Shown here: positions 24,290 to 37,100 of the stretch, one piece after another
Layout: every line of letters begins with the position of its first letter
Position numbering within the stretch: position 1 is the first letter of the stretch
Assembly: GCA_963969395.1 (NCBI GenBank)
Contig: OZ017796.1
Coordinates: 21,268,501-21,332,500 of the forward strand
Length of the DNA stretch: 64,000 bases
Reading direction: 5' to 3'
Source: Pseudoscleropodium purum
Taxonomy: Eukaryota; Streptophyta; Bryopsida; Hypnales; Brachytheciaceae
Program-made: the position numbers and the translations under genes
Notes under the pieces: generated by a model
Database searches by the model: none
Seen by the model: only the letters and a program-made list of their open reading frames with translations
Told to the model about the DNA's origin: nothing

Positions 24290-26000
24290 AGGTGTTTTTC
24301 AAGCTTTCTTCTAATTATCCTTATTTAAGGGGATTGGACCTTGTTAGTGAAGTTTACTTCAAAAGTAAGAAGAAGATATATCAAATCTAAGTTCTTTTAA
24401 AATTTTGGGATCTTTGAAAAAGTTTTGAATTTTTAAAGTTGTCATTTGGTTGGTGTATGTCTCTAATTCTGTACACTTTATGATGAAAATGACTCATTGA
24501 TAGTGATCCTTGGATGAATCTTGGGAGATTCAATAATGATACCAAGGCATATAAGAGCTTTGTGTATGTCTCTATAAGAGGTGAAAATGACTCAACCAAT
24601 AATGATTTTTGAATGAATCTTAAGAGTCTCAATAATAATATGGATACATAATCATTAGAGAAATTTTAGGGGGTCAAGAGGGCCGTTTCAAACAACTACA
24701 CCTAACAATTCTCCCCTTGCAATTCTAGAGAACAGTTGTTCTCGACAATTTTTTTTTTAAAATCATTCTTGAAATGCAAGAAAAAAATTGAAAAAAAATT
24801 CAATTTAAGAAGAAAAAAAATTTGTCAAACGTGGCATTTACATTGCCACGTTTACGACCTACTACAGGGCAATTCTTACAATTTGAGATTTGAGGGGAAC
24901 TCACAACCTTCTTGCAGGCTAAAATCTCCTCTAATGAGTTTTGTTTGTGTTCCTATTAGAGGTGAAAATGACTCACTCACAATGTTCTTTGAATGAATCT
25001 TGAAAGATTCAATATGATAAAAAAATAGGTTTACTTAGAGTTCTTGCTATGTCCCTCCAAGAGGTGAAAATGAGTCACTATAATGATTCATGGATGAATT
25101 TTAAAAGACTCAATACTAATATGAACACAAAATAGTTTTACTTGAGTTCTTATAGGGGATAAAATCAACTCACCAATAGTGATCCTTGAATGAATCTTGA
25201 GAACTCAATAATAATATAAAGGTATATAAGAACTCATAAGATTTTAAAATGTTTTGTAATATTGTACTCTATTTTTTGAAACTTTGAAGGATTAGTTATG
25301 AATTTTCAAAATTGTCATCTAATTCAGTGGTGCTTGGGTTTTTTCCTTGTGGGTGGAAGGAGACAAGGACAAATAATCTTTGAGTGGATTTTAAGAGATT
25401 TAAAAGAAATATGAAGGCACCTAAATGTATAGGGGGAAAACATTAGTCATTAATGTCAAGGCAGAGGACAAAAACAACCACCAATGAATCTTTTGAGTGA
25501 ATCTTCAAAGATTCAAGAAAGATATGAAGGCACCTGAAAATGGGGGGAAAAACATCAATCATTATTATCTAAGGGGGGCCATAAAGCAACTACCAATATT
25601 GAGTGAATCTTCAAAGATTCAAGAAAGATATGAAGGCACCTGAAAATGGGGGGAAAAACATCAATCATTATTGTCTAAGGGGGGCCATAAAGCAACTACC
25701 AATATTGAGTGAATCTTAATAGATTCTAAAAAGATACTCTAATGCCTAAATGAACAAGGTGCAACATTAGTCATTACAGATCTTTGAATGAATCTTAAGA
25801 GATTCAAAAATGATATAAAAAGCACCTAAAATTGCAAAAGGAGGTAATCACTCAACAATGATCCTTGAATGAATTGTAAGAGACTCAATAATGATATGAA
25901 TGAATCTAAAAGTGGAGGGAGAAAACATCATTCATCAATGATCCTTGAAAGAATCTTGACAAACTCAAAAATGATATGAATGTACCTAAATCTCTAAATG
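24290..26000. repeat. Degenerate satellite array upstream of ARC6
   Basis: Many diverged copies of a module with a GAAAATGACTCACCAATAAT-type line followed by CTTGAATGAATCTTAAGAGA-type and ATTCAATAATGATATGAA-type lines. A longer higher-order unit contains TTTTGGGATCTTTGAA (about 24405 and, decayed, 25290). The first 200 bp (from AAGGG...GGATTGGACCTT) match the beginning of the array upstream of histone H1 at 62340. No coding sequence was found. Confidence 0.8.
25494..25705. repeat. Recent 106-bp tandem duplication inside the satellite
   Basis: Two consecutive 106-bp copies (25494-25599 and 25600-25705) starting TGAGTGAATCTTCAAAGATT differ by about one base, while the rest of the array is far more diverged. 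A third, diverging copy begins at 25706. Confidence 0.9.
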
Positions 26001-26525
26001 TCCAATCAACCATATTTAATGTGACCATCTTCAAGGACATTTTGGAATATCTTATAACCTATTTCTACTTGCCTCCCTATCATTGTATGTAATATACTTC
26101 ATAATACTTGTCCTACATTCAAACTATTTGTTTGGTAATATGATTGTAGCTTTGATTCCTACTACATTGATTTGTCTTAGTAGTGAGGGAAAGAAAATTA
26201 GTGTGACCTAGAAAATTAGAAACACCACAAAATTTCATTTCTATTGAAATTGGTATGATATAAGAATATTTCAACTTAAACTAATTCAAAATAATATAAC
26301 TTCAATATATTTGTGTTATACACATTCTTAAGACAAATATAGGTAGTTGAATTAAAAGAGTTAAAATAAATATGTTTAAATCTAGTGTACTCTCTAGAGT
26401 TGCTAGAAAGCAAGTCTACAAGCTTATGAGCATACAAGTCAAAAAATATATATTTTTAATTTAAAAGAAGAATTTAATGCTTGATTGCCTCATTGTAAGG
26501 ATAAAATGCGTCATCTTTATTAGTC

Positions 26526-28435
26526 CACTATAAGAAACCCACATTTTTTTACAAACCAAAAAATATGGTAAGTATGTTAATTTGGACATTAGCCATGCTA
26601 ACAAGCACGTTCAAAAAAATCTGTCAAGTAGGACATGCAAAAAAACGTGGTAAATTAAAAAAAACATGGTCTGATTTCAAGGAAATTTTGGAGGACATTA
26701 TAAAAAACATGGTCATTGAAGGTCATGAAAAGTTGCCATGTGGTTGCTACTTAGCCTCCATGTCAGCAACTTTTTCATTCGGGCCTTTGCTGACATCATC
26801 AATGCATTGGGTCATGGGTCTTGTCAATTTGGATGTTTGTTGTAACATGCATATGATTTTTTGAACGTCAATAGTAATATGAGAATAATTTATTTGAACA
26901 TCATTTAGAATTCGCCATGTATTACGGCATGTTTCTAGAGACATAAAAACATCACGAATGACATCTTCTTGGACATGCTTGATGAATGTCTCATTTTTTT
27001 GCAACATCAACTTAGACATTTAGATGTTTTTTAAGACATCAACTTAAATGTTTTCACCAAAAATGCTCTAAAATTGCCATTTCTGATACAAGCATCAAAT
27101 TTTAGATGAAAAACATTTTTGGACACATTCAACCATAAGATCATATAGTAAACTATTTTAAAAAGATGTGGAAAAAATTTCAGAATTTTCCACCATGTAG
27201 ATTGCAAGATATTAATGTTTGAAGTGACAAAAACCAATTTTTTGACCCTATGAAAATACGGGCAGCTGCACTTCACAAGGTTACATTTTCATGAAAAAAT
27301 GTCCAAAATGATGGTTACTCTTTGGATTCATTCTTCAATGCAAGTTGGCTATATACTTAAAAAAATTTTAGATCATTTGGAATTGCACAACATATAGAAA
27401 AAAATTGTAAATAGAAAGAAGTACAAAGTGAATCAAAACACTAAATTATTAAGAATTTAATTATGGAATTGAAGAATTCCAATCCCAATGGTGGTAATGT
27501 AGAAATAAACAATCTACATCATATTTTTTATTTTTTTCAAAAAATATTAAAAATAGAGTTAAATTAAAGACTCTAAAGTTTATTTTTGAGTAGGGAATTC
27601 GTGACTGCCCGCAAACTAGAACACCTCATAACTTTCATCTTGTAAATCAAAATGGAATGATTCAAATCTTTTCACATATATATAAATAAATAAATAAATT
27701 CAAGTTTTTATTTTTGAAAAAAGTGATTTTTTAAGAATTTTTTGGGATGCCCACGAAGCATTGAAAATTACATATCATGCAATAACTTTTGAATCATATA
27801 GTCAAAAGTTATGAAAATTGTTGGGCCTTAAAGCTACTCCTTGGGCACATGTTGTGTAAAAATTTCAGCAAAAAAAACTAAAAACTCCATTCGTAGTGAG
27901 CTACCTATGATTGCTATGTTGCCAAAAACGCAGTTTGGGCCTCTAGGTGTTAATGTCTTACTTGATGTTTAAAACAATGTCAAAAAAAAAATTTTAACGC
28001 TCAAATGGTGTCAAAGTGTGCTGACATCATCTTCTTTGAAGACCACATTAGGTGCCATTTTTTATTTTATTTTTTGCAAAAAATTACCATATAGTTGCCT
28101 TTACCTTGTTTTTTTTCAACTTTGGTTAGTGTTTTACCTCAGCCCGAAGTAACTTCTACAAACTTACCCATAGTTAAACCATAACCCCTTGCTGACGTAG
28201 CACTGTCATATTTTTTTGAACGTCTCAAAAACATGCTAATGTTTTTTTGGATGTCTCATTGAACATACTTGTTTTTCCTAACATAGCATTGTTTCTCACT
28301 AACATGCCCACGTTCACTGCGATATCCACTTCAATTCTACCACTCATTGCCTTTAAATCTCTAACATCCTCTTGTTTGCAAAAACATGCTATGTTTATAA
28401 TTTGATGTAACAAAAAATGTGGGTTTCTTATAGTG
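26526..28435. mobile_element. CACTA-superfamily element, non-autonomous
   Basis: Perfect 24-bp terminal inverted repeats begin CACTATAAGAAACCCACATT. They are flanked by the 3-bp duplication GTC (26523-26525 and 28436-28438). Termini starting CACTA and 3-bp duplications define the En/Spm (CACTA) class. The interior is AT-rich and dense in short ACATG, AACATG and GACATC motifs, as in CACTA subterminal regions. No transposase frame was seen. The element sits inside a Ty3/Gypsy integrase relic, whose peptide similarity resumes on the far side. Confidence 0.88.
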
Positions 28436-28438
28436 GTC

Positions 28439-29740
28439 AGTCTACAATAACATATATATGGTATCAAAAGAACTTGATGGTGATAAGTCAATTATGAAAT
28501 CCATAGAAATCAAAGACCATAGTTTCTTCCAGAGTTAGTTGATGGTAGGTAATGGTTGTAGAAATCCACATGCAGATGATGTTATGGATTTTTGGATTTT
28601 GAATAAGGATCACAAGAAAGCACAAAGTTTTTGATAGCTTTCTACATTTGATGCCACTAATAACTTTATGATATGAGTTTTAACCTTTTGTTGGTTCCAA
28701 AATGTTTGGTTGTTGAAAAATCATGATAAGTTTGAAGGTGTAAAGAACCTTTGGAATATATAAGTGTTTTTCAAAATACAAGATGTTATTTAAAAACTTG
28801 AATTTGTCGCAGTCATTATGTGAGTGATGCTTGATGTTAAGAACTAGAGGGTTCAAAGCTAATGCTGTATGAATTTGGTCAAAAAATGATGAATCAGTAA
28901 GCATTGTCATAGTAAGCCATAAAGTCAAAGTTGCTTGAGTTTAAGTAGTCAGAGTGGTTTATTGTTGATTGTATATTGCTTTTTTTCTTAGACAAGGCAA
29001 ATAATAATTAATCCTTGTTGTTTTTCAGAGTGATATGTGAATGATGTTGAAGTTGAAACAAGATAGCAATATGTAAATATGTTTCAACAAGCTCAATGAC
29101 AATTCAAAATGCAAATGGATATGAAATATTGAAAATCCTTATTATTTGTGCATATAGTCACCCATTGTGAAACAAATTCAACTAAATGTCACCATTCTTG
29201 AAACAAGTTCATAGTAGCTAAGAATTCATTATCATAAATCTTGTAGTTGATCTCATTAGTTGAAATTTTTTTGAGTAGAATACAATTGGACAAAATCTTT
29301 TTTTTTTACAAATTTGTGATAAGACTAACTCTAATGTAAAGTTTGAAGCACCAATCTTCATATAGAATGCTTTGAAATTTTTTGGATGAATTAAAATTGG
29401 AGCTATAATAAAAGCAGAGTTGAGATATTGAAAAGTTTTTCTTCTTTAATTTTCTATTCTAATTTGTCTTTGTATATCATTCAAATTAGTAAGACAAACT
29501 ACTTGAGAATAGTTTTATTGAAGATGTGATATCAATTAGCAAATCCAAGAAAACATTGTGTATCACTTATCATTTTAGGAGTTGACCAATATGTGGTAAT
29601 TTGAATCTTCTTTGCATTCATCAATAAGCATTCTTTGTTGAAAACTTAAGGGTACACTCTATGTAGATTTTGTACACCATATATGTCAATGGTTTTTTTA
29701 GGGGGCTATTTCTTTCTAAGGTTGAAATAGAAGTGTCTTT
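28439..29740 (-). pseudogene. Ty3/Gypsy pol relic: RT end, RNase H, integrase start
   Basis: Minus-strand translations in several frames match chromovirus-like Gypsy pol in order. An RT-connection segment with CFLGFANWYHIFNKT is near 29550. A segment with SAFIIAPILIHP is near 29400. RNase H with PIVFYSKKISTNEINYKIYD lies at about 29210-29290. The integrase N-terminal region with NILYFEKHLYIP is at about 28740-28790, followed by a stretch resembling CDTCQRSKNPRH. Frames are broken by stops and shifts, so this is a dead copy. The CACTA insertion at 28435 interrupts the integrase core, and weak similarity (KMTHFI) resumes below 26525. No LTR was identified. Confidence 0.75.
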
Positions 29741-30390
29741 ATAATTAATTATTTGGAAAAATGGCCTATATTACAGGGATGCTATTCTGTGAGCGTGTGA
29801 GCATGAACTTGTGAGCTTGTGAGCCTATGAGCATATAATTTAAAAAAAATTCCATCTAAAAATTGTGGTCAAATTTATTATTTTTGGTAAATTTTACTAC
29901 CTATTTCCATGGACCTACTACCGTGAACCTATTACCATGGTTCCGAATGAACACCGAATTGTGAATACTTAATTGTGAATACTTAATTTAAAAAAAAACT
30001 ACAGTGTACAATGAAGATTTCAAGAGATTCTAAGAGATTCTAAGACCAAAAAAATGTGAAAATAGTCATTGGGGTGTCCAAATCAACAAAAATATGTTGA
30101 TTTTTTGTTGATTTGAATGTCATTTTCTAGTAATGTTCTACCATTGGACTAATCTTTTATATGTACTTGTAACTTAGCCTAATTTAATACATTCACTATA
30201 GCATGACATGTTTTTTCTTCCAATGTCATCTTCAATGGAGTCACACATTTGGGGTGCATTTCTATTATTAGAAGATATTGTTTGTACTTGTAATTAGTCC
30301 TACAACACCTTTAAGTTTCCATCCTCCGCTGACATTGTTTGTGCACTTGGTGCCATATTTAACCCTGAGTGCCTAGAATTTTACAACCAA
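29741..30390. other. Unassigned AT-rich sequence at the Gypsy break
   Basis: No coding similarity was seen. A CAGGGATG run at about 29776 resembles a hAT-type end, but no matching CATCCCTG partner was found. Nearby (29790-29840) is a short GTGAGC/GTGAGCATGA-like simple repeat. Confidence 0.4.
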
Positions 30391-31660
30391 CTCTATAAAA
30401 AAACATTTTTTGGGGATATAAGAAAAAATGTGGTTAAACATTACATTTGACAAGAAATATATCTGCATTGGCATCAACTAAAATCTGTCATAATTGACAA
30501 GCCAAAAACATGCAAAAAAATGTGCCTTGTTTTTTGATAACATTACAAAAAACATAGTCTTCCAAGCTCTCCAAAATGCAACATCTAAACGCCACGTAAA
30601 CACCATGTCAATGAGTGCCTTGTAGGATTTTTTTCATCTCATCCATCCATGGCATGGCACTTGACGTGGCACTTGATGTAGTGGTAGGAAAATAATGATG
30701 TGGCATGCCTAATTAGCATACTTTTATGTTGTTTGAAAATTTTAATGTTGCTTTTTGAGACATCAAATTAGATGTTTTTTGAAACATCAATTAGTACATA
30801 CCATACCTATTACCTATAGGATTAGGTCAACAAAAAAAAATTAGTGCAAAAAAATTATAAAATAAAATAAAAACAAGAAAAATTGTAGAAATCACTAAGA
30901 ATTAAAGAAAACTTACCATCTACCATTAAGAGAATTATTGATGGCAAAATGAAGGAATTCCTTCATTGAAAATTAGTAAAGATGAAGATTACAAAAGTTA
31001 TATTTGTATCTATTCTTTGTCAATAGTGAAGCAAAAGATATGGTATAACTAGAATATGATAACTTGGCCATTGTACTTTTTGACATTGTTTCAAACATTT
31101 AAACATTGATTCAAACATTTTGATGTTTCAAACATCTCAATGTTGTTTCTAACATCTTGATGATGTTGTCCGAGATATTTTATATTGAACACAATTCTTG
31201 TTGTATATATCCCATGTGGATTGTTTCACTTCCTACCACCCTGCTTGTATAAAGGTCATCTCTTTTCATTCATTGTGCTCATTAATTCATTTTTTTTCTT
31301 TTTGCAAAGCATGCTATGTGGCTGCCTTTCTCCTAAATTTTTCACATATAGTTAGTATTTTACTATAGATTGTAGTAATTTAATTAACTAATTTGTAGTG
31401 AAAGACAACACAATTGTTGACATGGTTGTCTATGTTTTAAAGTATGTTTTTGAAAAACATACATCTGTCTTTGTTGAGTTGTTAGAAACATGTTTGTCTT
31501 GCTTGACATTAGGTTGTTTTTTTACATACATGACCATGTTTACAGTGACATCACATGAAATTTGGACCTCTAGGGGCTTGAATTGTTTGACGTTGCTTGT
31601 TTTTGAAAATAGGGCCCATTTCAGTAAAATAACATAAAAGAAAATGGTTTTTTTATAGTG
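30391..31660. mobile_element. Possible decayed CACTA-like element
   Basis: The left end reads CTCTATAAAAAAAC and the right end, reverse-complemented, reads CACTATAAAAAAAC, a 13/14 match. The interior is AT-rich with repeated ACATC and ATGTTT motifs similar to the CACTA element at 26526-28435. The flanking trinucleotides (CAA and AAA) do not form a clean duplication, so the boundaries are tentative. Confidence 0.4.
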
Positions 31661-33359
31661 AAAAATTGGGTTTACAAGACTTCCTTCCCCTCGAACTGAG
31701 GCTATGAGCTATATGTAGAGATGCACAAAAAGTGACCACTGAAAGAAGGAGATAACTCTTGGCCCTAGTTGCACACAAAGTTATAAGGCATTTCATTGTA
31801 CAGATTTGACATTCTACTGGTCAAAGTAATGTTGAAATTCAAAAGTGACCCAGAAAATTAGGTGTTTTTCCACCTCTTTAGCATGTTGCAAAGCAACTAA
31901 AGCACAAAAAACCCTTAAATTTGGGGAGAAGCTATGGAGAAGAGCTCTCTCATAGCTTACAAATTTTCTCACTTTTATGACAATGGGATAGTAGCCAAAT
32001 TCGGGTATGAATTCATGCAACCCTTGGGAGAGCCACTGGGAACCTTGTAGGCCTTATACAAATTTACTGACATGTTGGTTAGCTAGGGCGATACTCTATT
32101 ACTAGACTTGCACCAACTGCCACCAAGTCACAAATTCCCACACTTGCTAGATAACTGACAATGTCAACTGAAGGAGCAGCATGCTAGCAAAGAGGCACTA
32201 GTCACCCAATTCAACTCAATTCAACTTTGAAAAAATATGAACACAAATGCATTGGCACTCTTCAATCTTGACGCTTGGCTTTAGCTTGACTGCGCCTCCA
32301 TTATCACAAACAACATGGATCCATGACATGATTTTGTAGTATAAAATGAAAAAATATCTTATTGTAAAATTTTCATGGGGAAGACTAATCACATTCTTTA
32401 GTCTCATGAGACACATGATATGCCAAATATATTGATTACAATACACCATGGTGCCTAGAAGGAGTTCAGAAATTACAAACAAAATAGACAATTGTACAAA
32501 TTGGGTTATATTGAATGCATTGATTCTACATTACATTTATCCCCTTCTACAATTATAATTGCTGTATAGAGGCTATATAATCTACGAACATTGGAAAAAC
32601 AACTATTGATGTCGAGCCTCTCAATACCCTTTTAGATAGTGGTGACTATACCATACCCAACCAAACTAAACAAAATGATGTTCAACTCTTCAATGCTATA
32701 ATGCCATGCTATGGCCAAAAGATGCCATGCTCTGAAAAAAAATTCCATAACCTCCATTTGCCTCTTACCCACATGCTAATATACAAGCACAAAATCTATG
32801 ATTATGAACAATGATCAAAAGATATAAAACTTGGCCTCTTTGAATGACTAATGTTGTAGTAGATAACAATGGCACAATAGGCACTCATTTTGTCACTCCC
32901 ACCTTAGACATGTCACTCAAAGTGTCCACCTCCTCTGCGTGTGTTTTTTCACAAAACACTTGTCTACGCACATCTGAGCGACTGAGTCCCAACACAACTA
33001 GTACATCGAAATCTGGTTTTCTACTTACATACAATGCACCTACACCAAAGGGAAGGATGTTGACTATTGTAATGCAAGGTGTTTGGGTGGGCAAGGCAAT
33101 CCACCCTACATGTTGATGGTGGAACAAGCCACAAACTTATCAAAGCCTTGGCAACCTTCATGTATTACAATAGTCTCTTCATGTATACATTTTCACCCAC
33201 AAATTATTCAACTAGTAGTCCACAACAAAAAATAGGTGCTTGTATTACCACTTGTGGGGATGGAATTGCATACTATTGTTGGTCCACATTTGGTCCACAA
33301 CGTCAACTCCACACATGTTTGTTTGATACTCTACTTGCTACAAGTTGGACAGTATAGAC
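31661..33359. other. Unassigned degenerate sequence
   Basis: Composition is less AT-biased than the surrounding spacers, especially at 31680-32330 and 32880-33360, and short open frames occur on both strands. This suggests old mobile-element coding sequence. The 33000-33360 part is probably the 3' part of the adjacent piggyBac element. Nothing further was recognised. Confidence 0.4.
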
Positions 33360-34110
33360 TTCTGAATACCCTTTATTCAACATATGGATCTTGCTCCTTC
33401 ACCAATTGGGTCTGCTAAAGTGGATAGAATGTACACTGGTTTTGAATCATACCAACAAATTGCAGCCATTTATCGTTTGGCATGCATCCTCTATATCAAG
33501 GTGCCATGGGGGTGGTCACCTTTCTTGTGGGCCAAGAGGGATGGTGGCAAACTGATGTGATTCTCTTGAAATGTGCATGTGGCTCAAATCCCATGCAAGT
33601 ATAAGTCCTCAAATAGCTTTGGAGATGTGAAGAAGTTGTCACACACCATTGTGTACTCAGCACTCTCCAATCCCATGGTAAGCTCATGAATGACTCATTC
33701 CCCTTGCCTTGGCTCAAGTGCTCTTGATGCTCCTATATAACGCAAAATATTGTAAATATATTGAGAAGGATTGAAAACAATTACAAAGAATTTGAATCCA
33801 TTTTTTGTGGTCTTAGTTGGCATGTATTGCCTGCACTCCAAGTAGTGCCCTTGATAAGCCACCATAATCTCATCACATGTTATGAACTTTTTTGGGTTGT
33901 AGAAAATTTGACTCTTTGTCACCAAATCGTCAATGATCTACTTCACTTTTGCTAGTTTGTCATATTCTAAAGAGTTACAATCACTTTCCAGTGTCGCATT
34001 ATTTACAAGGTGAAAACATTGTAATAATGAATCAAACTGGTTATGGGTGAACACATGTGGTATCAAAGAGCACAGGAGGAATTCAACCCTTTTCCAATAC
34101 ACGTATCATA
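33360..34110 (-). pseudogene. piggyBac (PGBD) transposase relic
   Basis: One minus-strand frame runs from about 34110 to 33360 without a frameshift but with about six in-frame stops, one of them at 33938-33940. In order it shows THNQFDSLLQCFHLVNNA, then FYNPKKFITCDEIMVAYQG with RQYMPTKTTKNGFK, then MVCDNFFTSPKLFEDL, then CWYDSKPVYILST. These match successive blocks of the piggyBac DDD transposase domain (DDE_Tnp_1_7), and all three expected catalytic Asp positions (CDE, CDN, WYD) are kept. The N-terminal region and the C-terminal Cys-rich domain were not resolved. TTAA target sites and terminal repeats were not found. It is dead as it stands. Confidence 0.82.
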
Positions 34111-37100
34111 GGCATCAACTTGATGCCCATGAAAATGGTCACATCTACAAAGGCATGCATTTTCAAGGGAAAAATTGCCACCCAAAGGGGACTTCTATTG
34201 GGTTTTTTGGATTGATCTGTGCCTTGTTGAGAGGCGTATAAATTTGTTTATAGAACCATCTCATTCAACACCCTATCGTCAAAGAACAAATCAAAGAAAT
34301 GAATTGCTATACGCCTAGAACAAGGGACTCTTGCCTTGGGCCCTGGAGATGGGTTATGAAAAGATTCTGTCTCCTAGAAGAGTTGTCTCAAAACTCTGCC
34401 AAAAGTGGTCATGGTAGTGTATCTAAAAATCCAAATTGTTAAGGTCACCATCATTGTTATAGAAACCAATTTCATGGTGTAGGTCTATGCTCCCTCCATT
34501 GATAGCAATTCACAATAAGAGAATTCAATGGAAGAGGCATTACCTACAAAGTCACCCCAAGAACCCCTCCAATCCGAATCTGAGCTGTCCAAATTATGGC
34601 CTAAGCTTGCACTTGCTGGGAATGCAATGGTGAATCTTCAAGTAGCACCCTCTTTTGTAGATGCAATGGTGATGCTAGCTCATTGTCCAACCTTTGGGTT
34701 TGGAACTCTGGGATAGAGTTCTTGCTTGAAACCTTGTCAAGGCACCTAAAAGGACCCACAGTTGAGGAGGTTGTTGTAGTGGCTCGAATATTTTCTAGTG
34801 CTCTATAATCTGCAATATACACTTTTCTCCCACCGATGCTCCCGGAGAAAATGATGTAGTAGAATGGCACCCTTTTTTCTTGCCAATAATGTTGTGGTTC
34901 GCCCACAAACTCTTAATGGCCATCCCAATCCATAGGACTGTATCTTAAAACATCTAAACACATTTAAATGATTGATGGAAGTGGCTGCATGCTCAATTGC
35001 CCATAGGGCTCATCAAATATTGGCAAGTCTTCATGTGTTGTATTGGGAATGACTTATTGCCGCCGGCCATTTGCATTTTCCATCCAATCTCAAACACATG
35101 TAAATGTTGCAAATACAATTGTCAATAATCTATTGGAAATGACATGACAATTTGCACCTTGTGCCTCCACCCTGCAATGGCACATTGTATAAAAATGGAC
35201 ACCCAAGGAGACCACCTAAATTAATTGAGGACTCATACATCATGAACACCACAAATTGATGACAAAGACATAAGATAAGTTGCTTGATAAGAAAGAGGTC
35301 TTTGTTGATTATTAGGACTATAAAGAGATGACTCTTTGAATCAACAAATGAAAGAATTTCAAATGATGCTCATGAAAATAATAATCAAATGTAAGGGAAA
35401 CCTTGCAATTGAAAACATCTTCTTTGCAAGTTTGCATACTTGCAAGGAAATGAAAAAATATCCGACTGCCAAAAAAGATTGATCTATCATGGCAAAGTTT
35501 TTTTGCACCTATAAAGAGATTGAGGATCCATGCATCTATTGAAAGCCGTGAATGAAATGAATTGAGACATACATAAACCATATGTTCAAACACATTCATT
35601 GAAAAAACATTTACAAACTCCAACCCTAAACCACTCTTGCATTCCTCTTTAGAAAATTCATGTACAGGATTGATAAACTGACCGGTCTATTGTAATGTGT
35701 CAATGTCAACAGTGATGTCCATCAGCAAAATTTGGAGAATATATTGTCTGTGCTGTAGAACCTTCTTGAACGAGCCTTCCCAGACTAGAGTGCATTTCGT
35801 CATTTCCCCCTCGAGGTTGTTTTTGTCTAAGAGCATGCAGGGACCTAGATGTAGGTTCTATTAATAGTGGCAACCAACCAAGCGATTGTGGTGAACTTTC
35901 ATCGAAAGTGTCATTTCCCTCTAAAGTAGATCCATTGCCTCTTGGTATAGGTTGAAGTATACCTCACCCTCGACCTAACCCACATGGTTTTCTCTTTAGT
36001 CGTGTCGCCCTTCTCTCTATCGTTGGCAGATTATAAGATTTGCACTGCATGTCTTCCTCATATATTGTGGATTGCCCTTACCTTTGCTAAATTCCATCCA
36101 ATAGATTCTCCCTACTAAACAATTGTTTGCCCTCCTTGCGCTCAATTTTTTGCGAATTTGATTCTCCTTGTTGATACCTTACACCCCGTCTTTGCCCACT
36201 TTACCAATTTGTTACATTAGGCGTATTTTCTACACAGACTTGCCTCTTTGCTATTGGTAGTTGTTCTTATATTCTATATGTCATAAGATTCATCTTAGTG
36301 CTTTCTCCATCCAATGTTCTCGAAGAGTAATTCAAATCCAGAAAAGCGCCATGTATAATGAGACAAAAATTGAATATTGTAGAATTGTGAACAAAAAATT
36401 CCAAGCCACGCTCTATAGTGGCAATCAAACCTTATCATCCATTCTCCCACCCCCTTCCACTGCGTGCATTGGTACGGTCGCGCCCTCGATTGGAGGTGAC
36501 TTCATGGTGTCGTGTTGCAAATACAGACATTATGTAAAGTATATATATTCACATTTTTTAAATAGGTTTAAATGTTTATAACATTATAAAAAAGATAACG
36601 TCATTTGAGGTGGCTTCAAGGTGATGCCTTCTCTCTATCAGTATAAACAACTATATAGAGAAGGATTCACTTAAAAGCTTCATCTCATTTGATATTCTTT
36701 TTATTTTATTTTTTTATTTAGATTATGCTATGTCGAATTGAAGGGTTTTTTTGAGTCTCAACATGAAGAATGTCAATCGGAGCGTGAGTTTGAATTTTCT
36801 TTATCGCAACTGCTGGATTAGCCACAACTACCACTAAGTCTTTCATTGCTACAAGGGCGATCAAAAAATGAAGCTGAGCCATCTTGACCATCAAAACAAC
36901 CTCGCATGGAGAAACAATGGCATGGTCATCTTCAACGTGACACTCGGACATTGGTGATTTTATTGTAAGTTGAATGTGTTAAGTTCGACAACCGTGACTT
37001 CACATTTGAAAAATATTTTGAAGGTTTAAACAATGAGCAATATTATTGCATGACGAGGCTTATCAAAAGGATTCGTGGTCACTAACGATGGTTAGAAGGG

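Noticed and set aside
29776..30000. hAT-type end at CAGGGATG
   Set aside because: No inverted partner or 8-bp duplication could be located.
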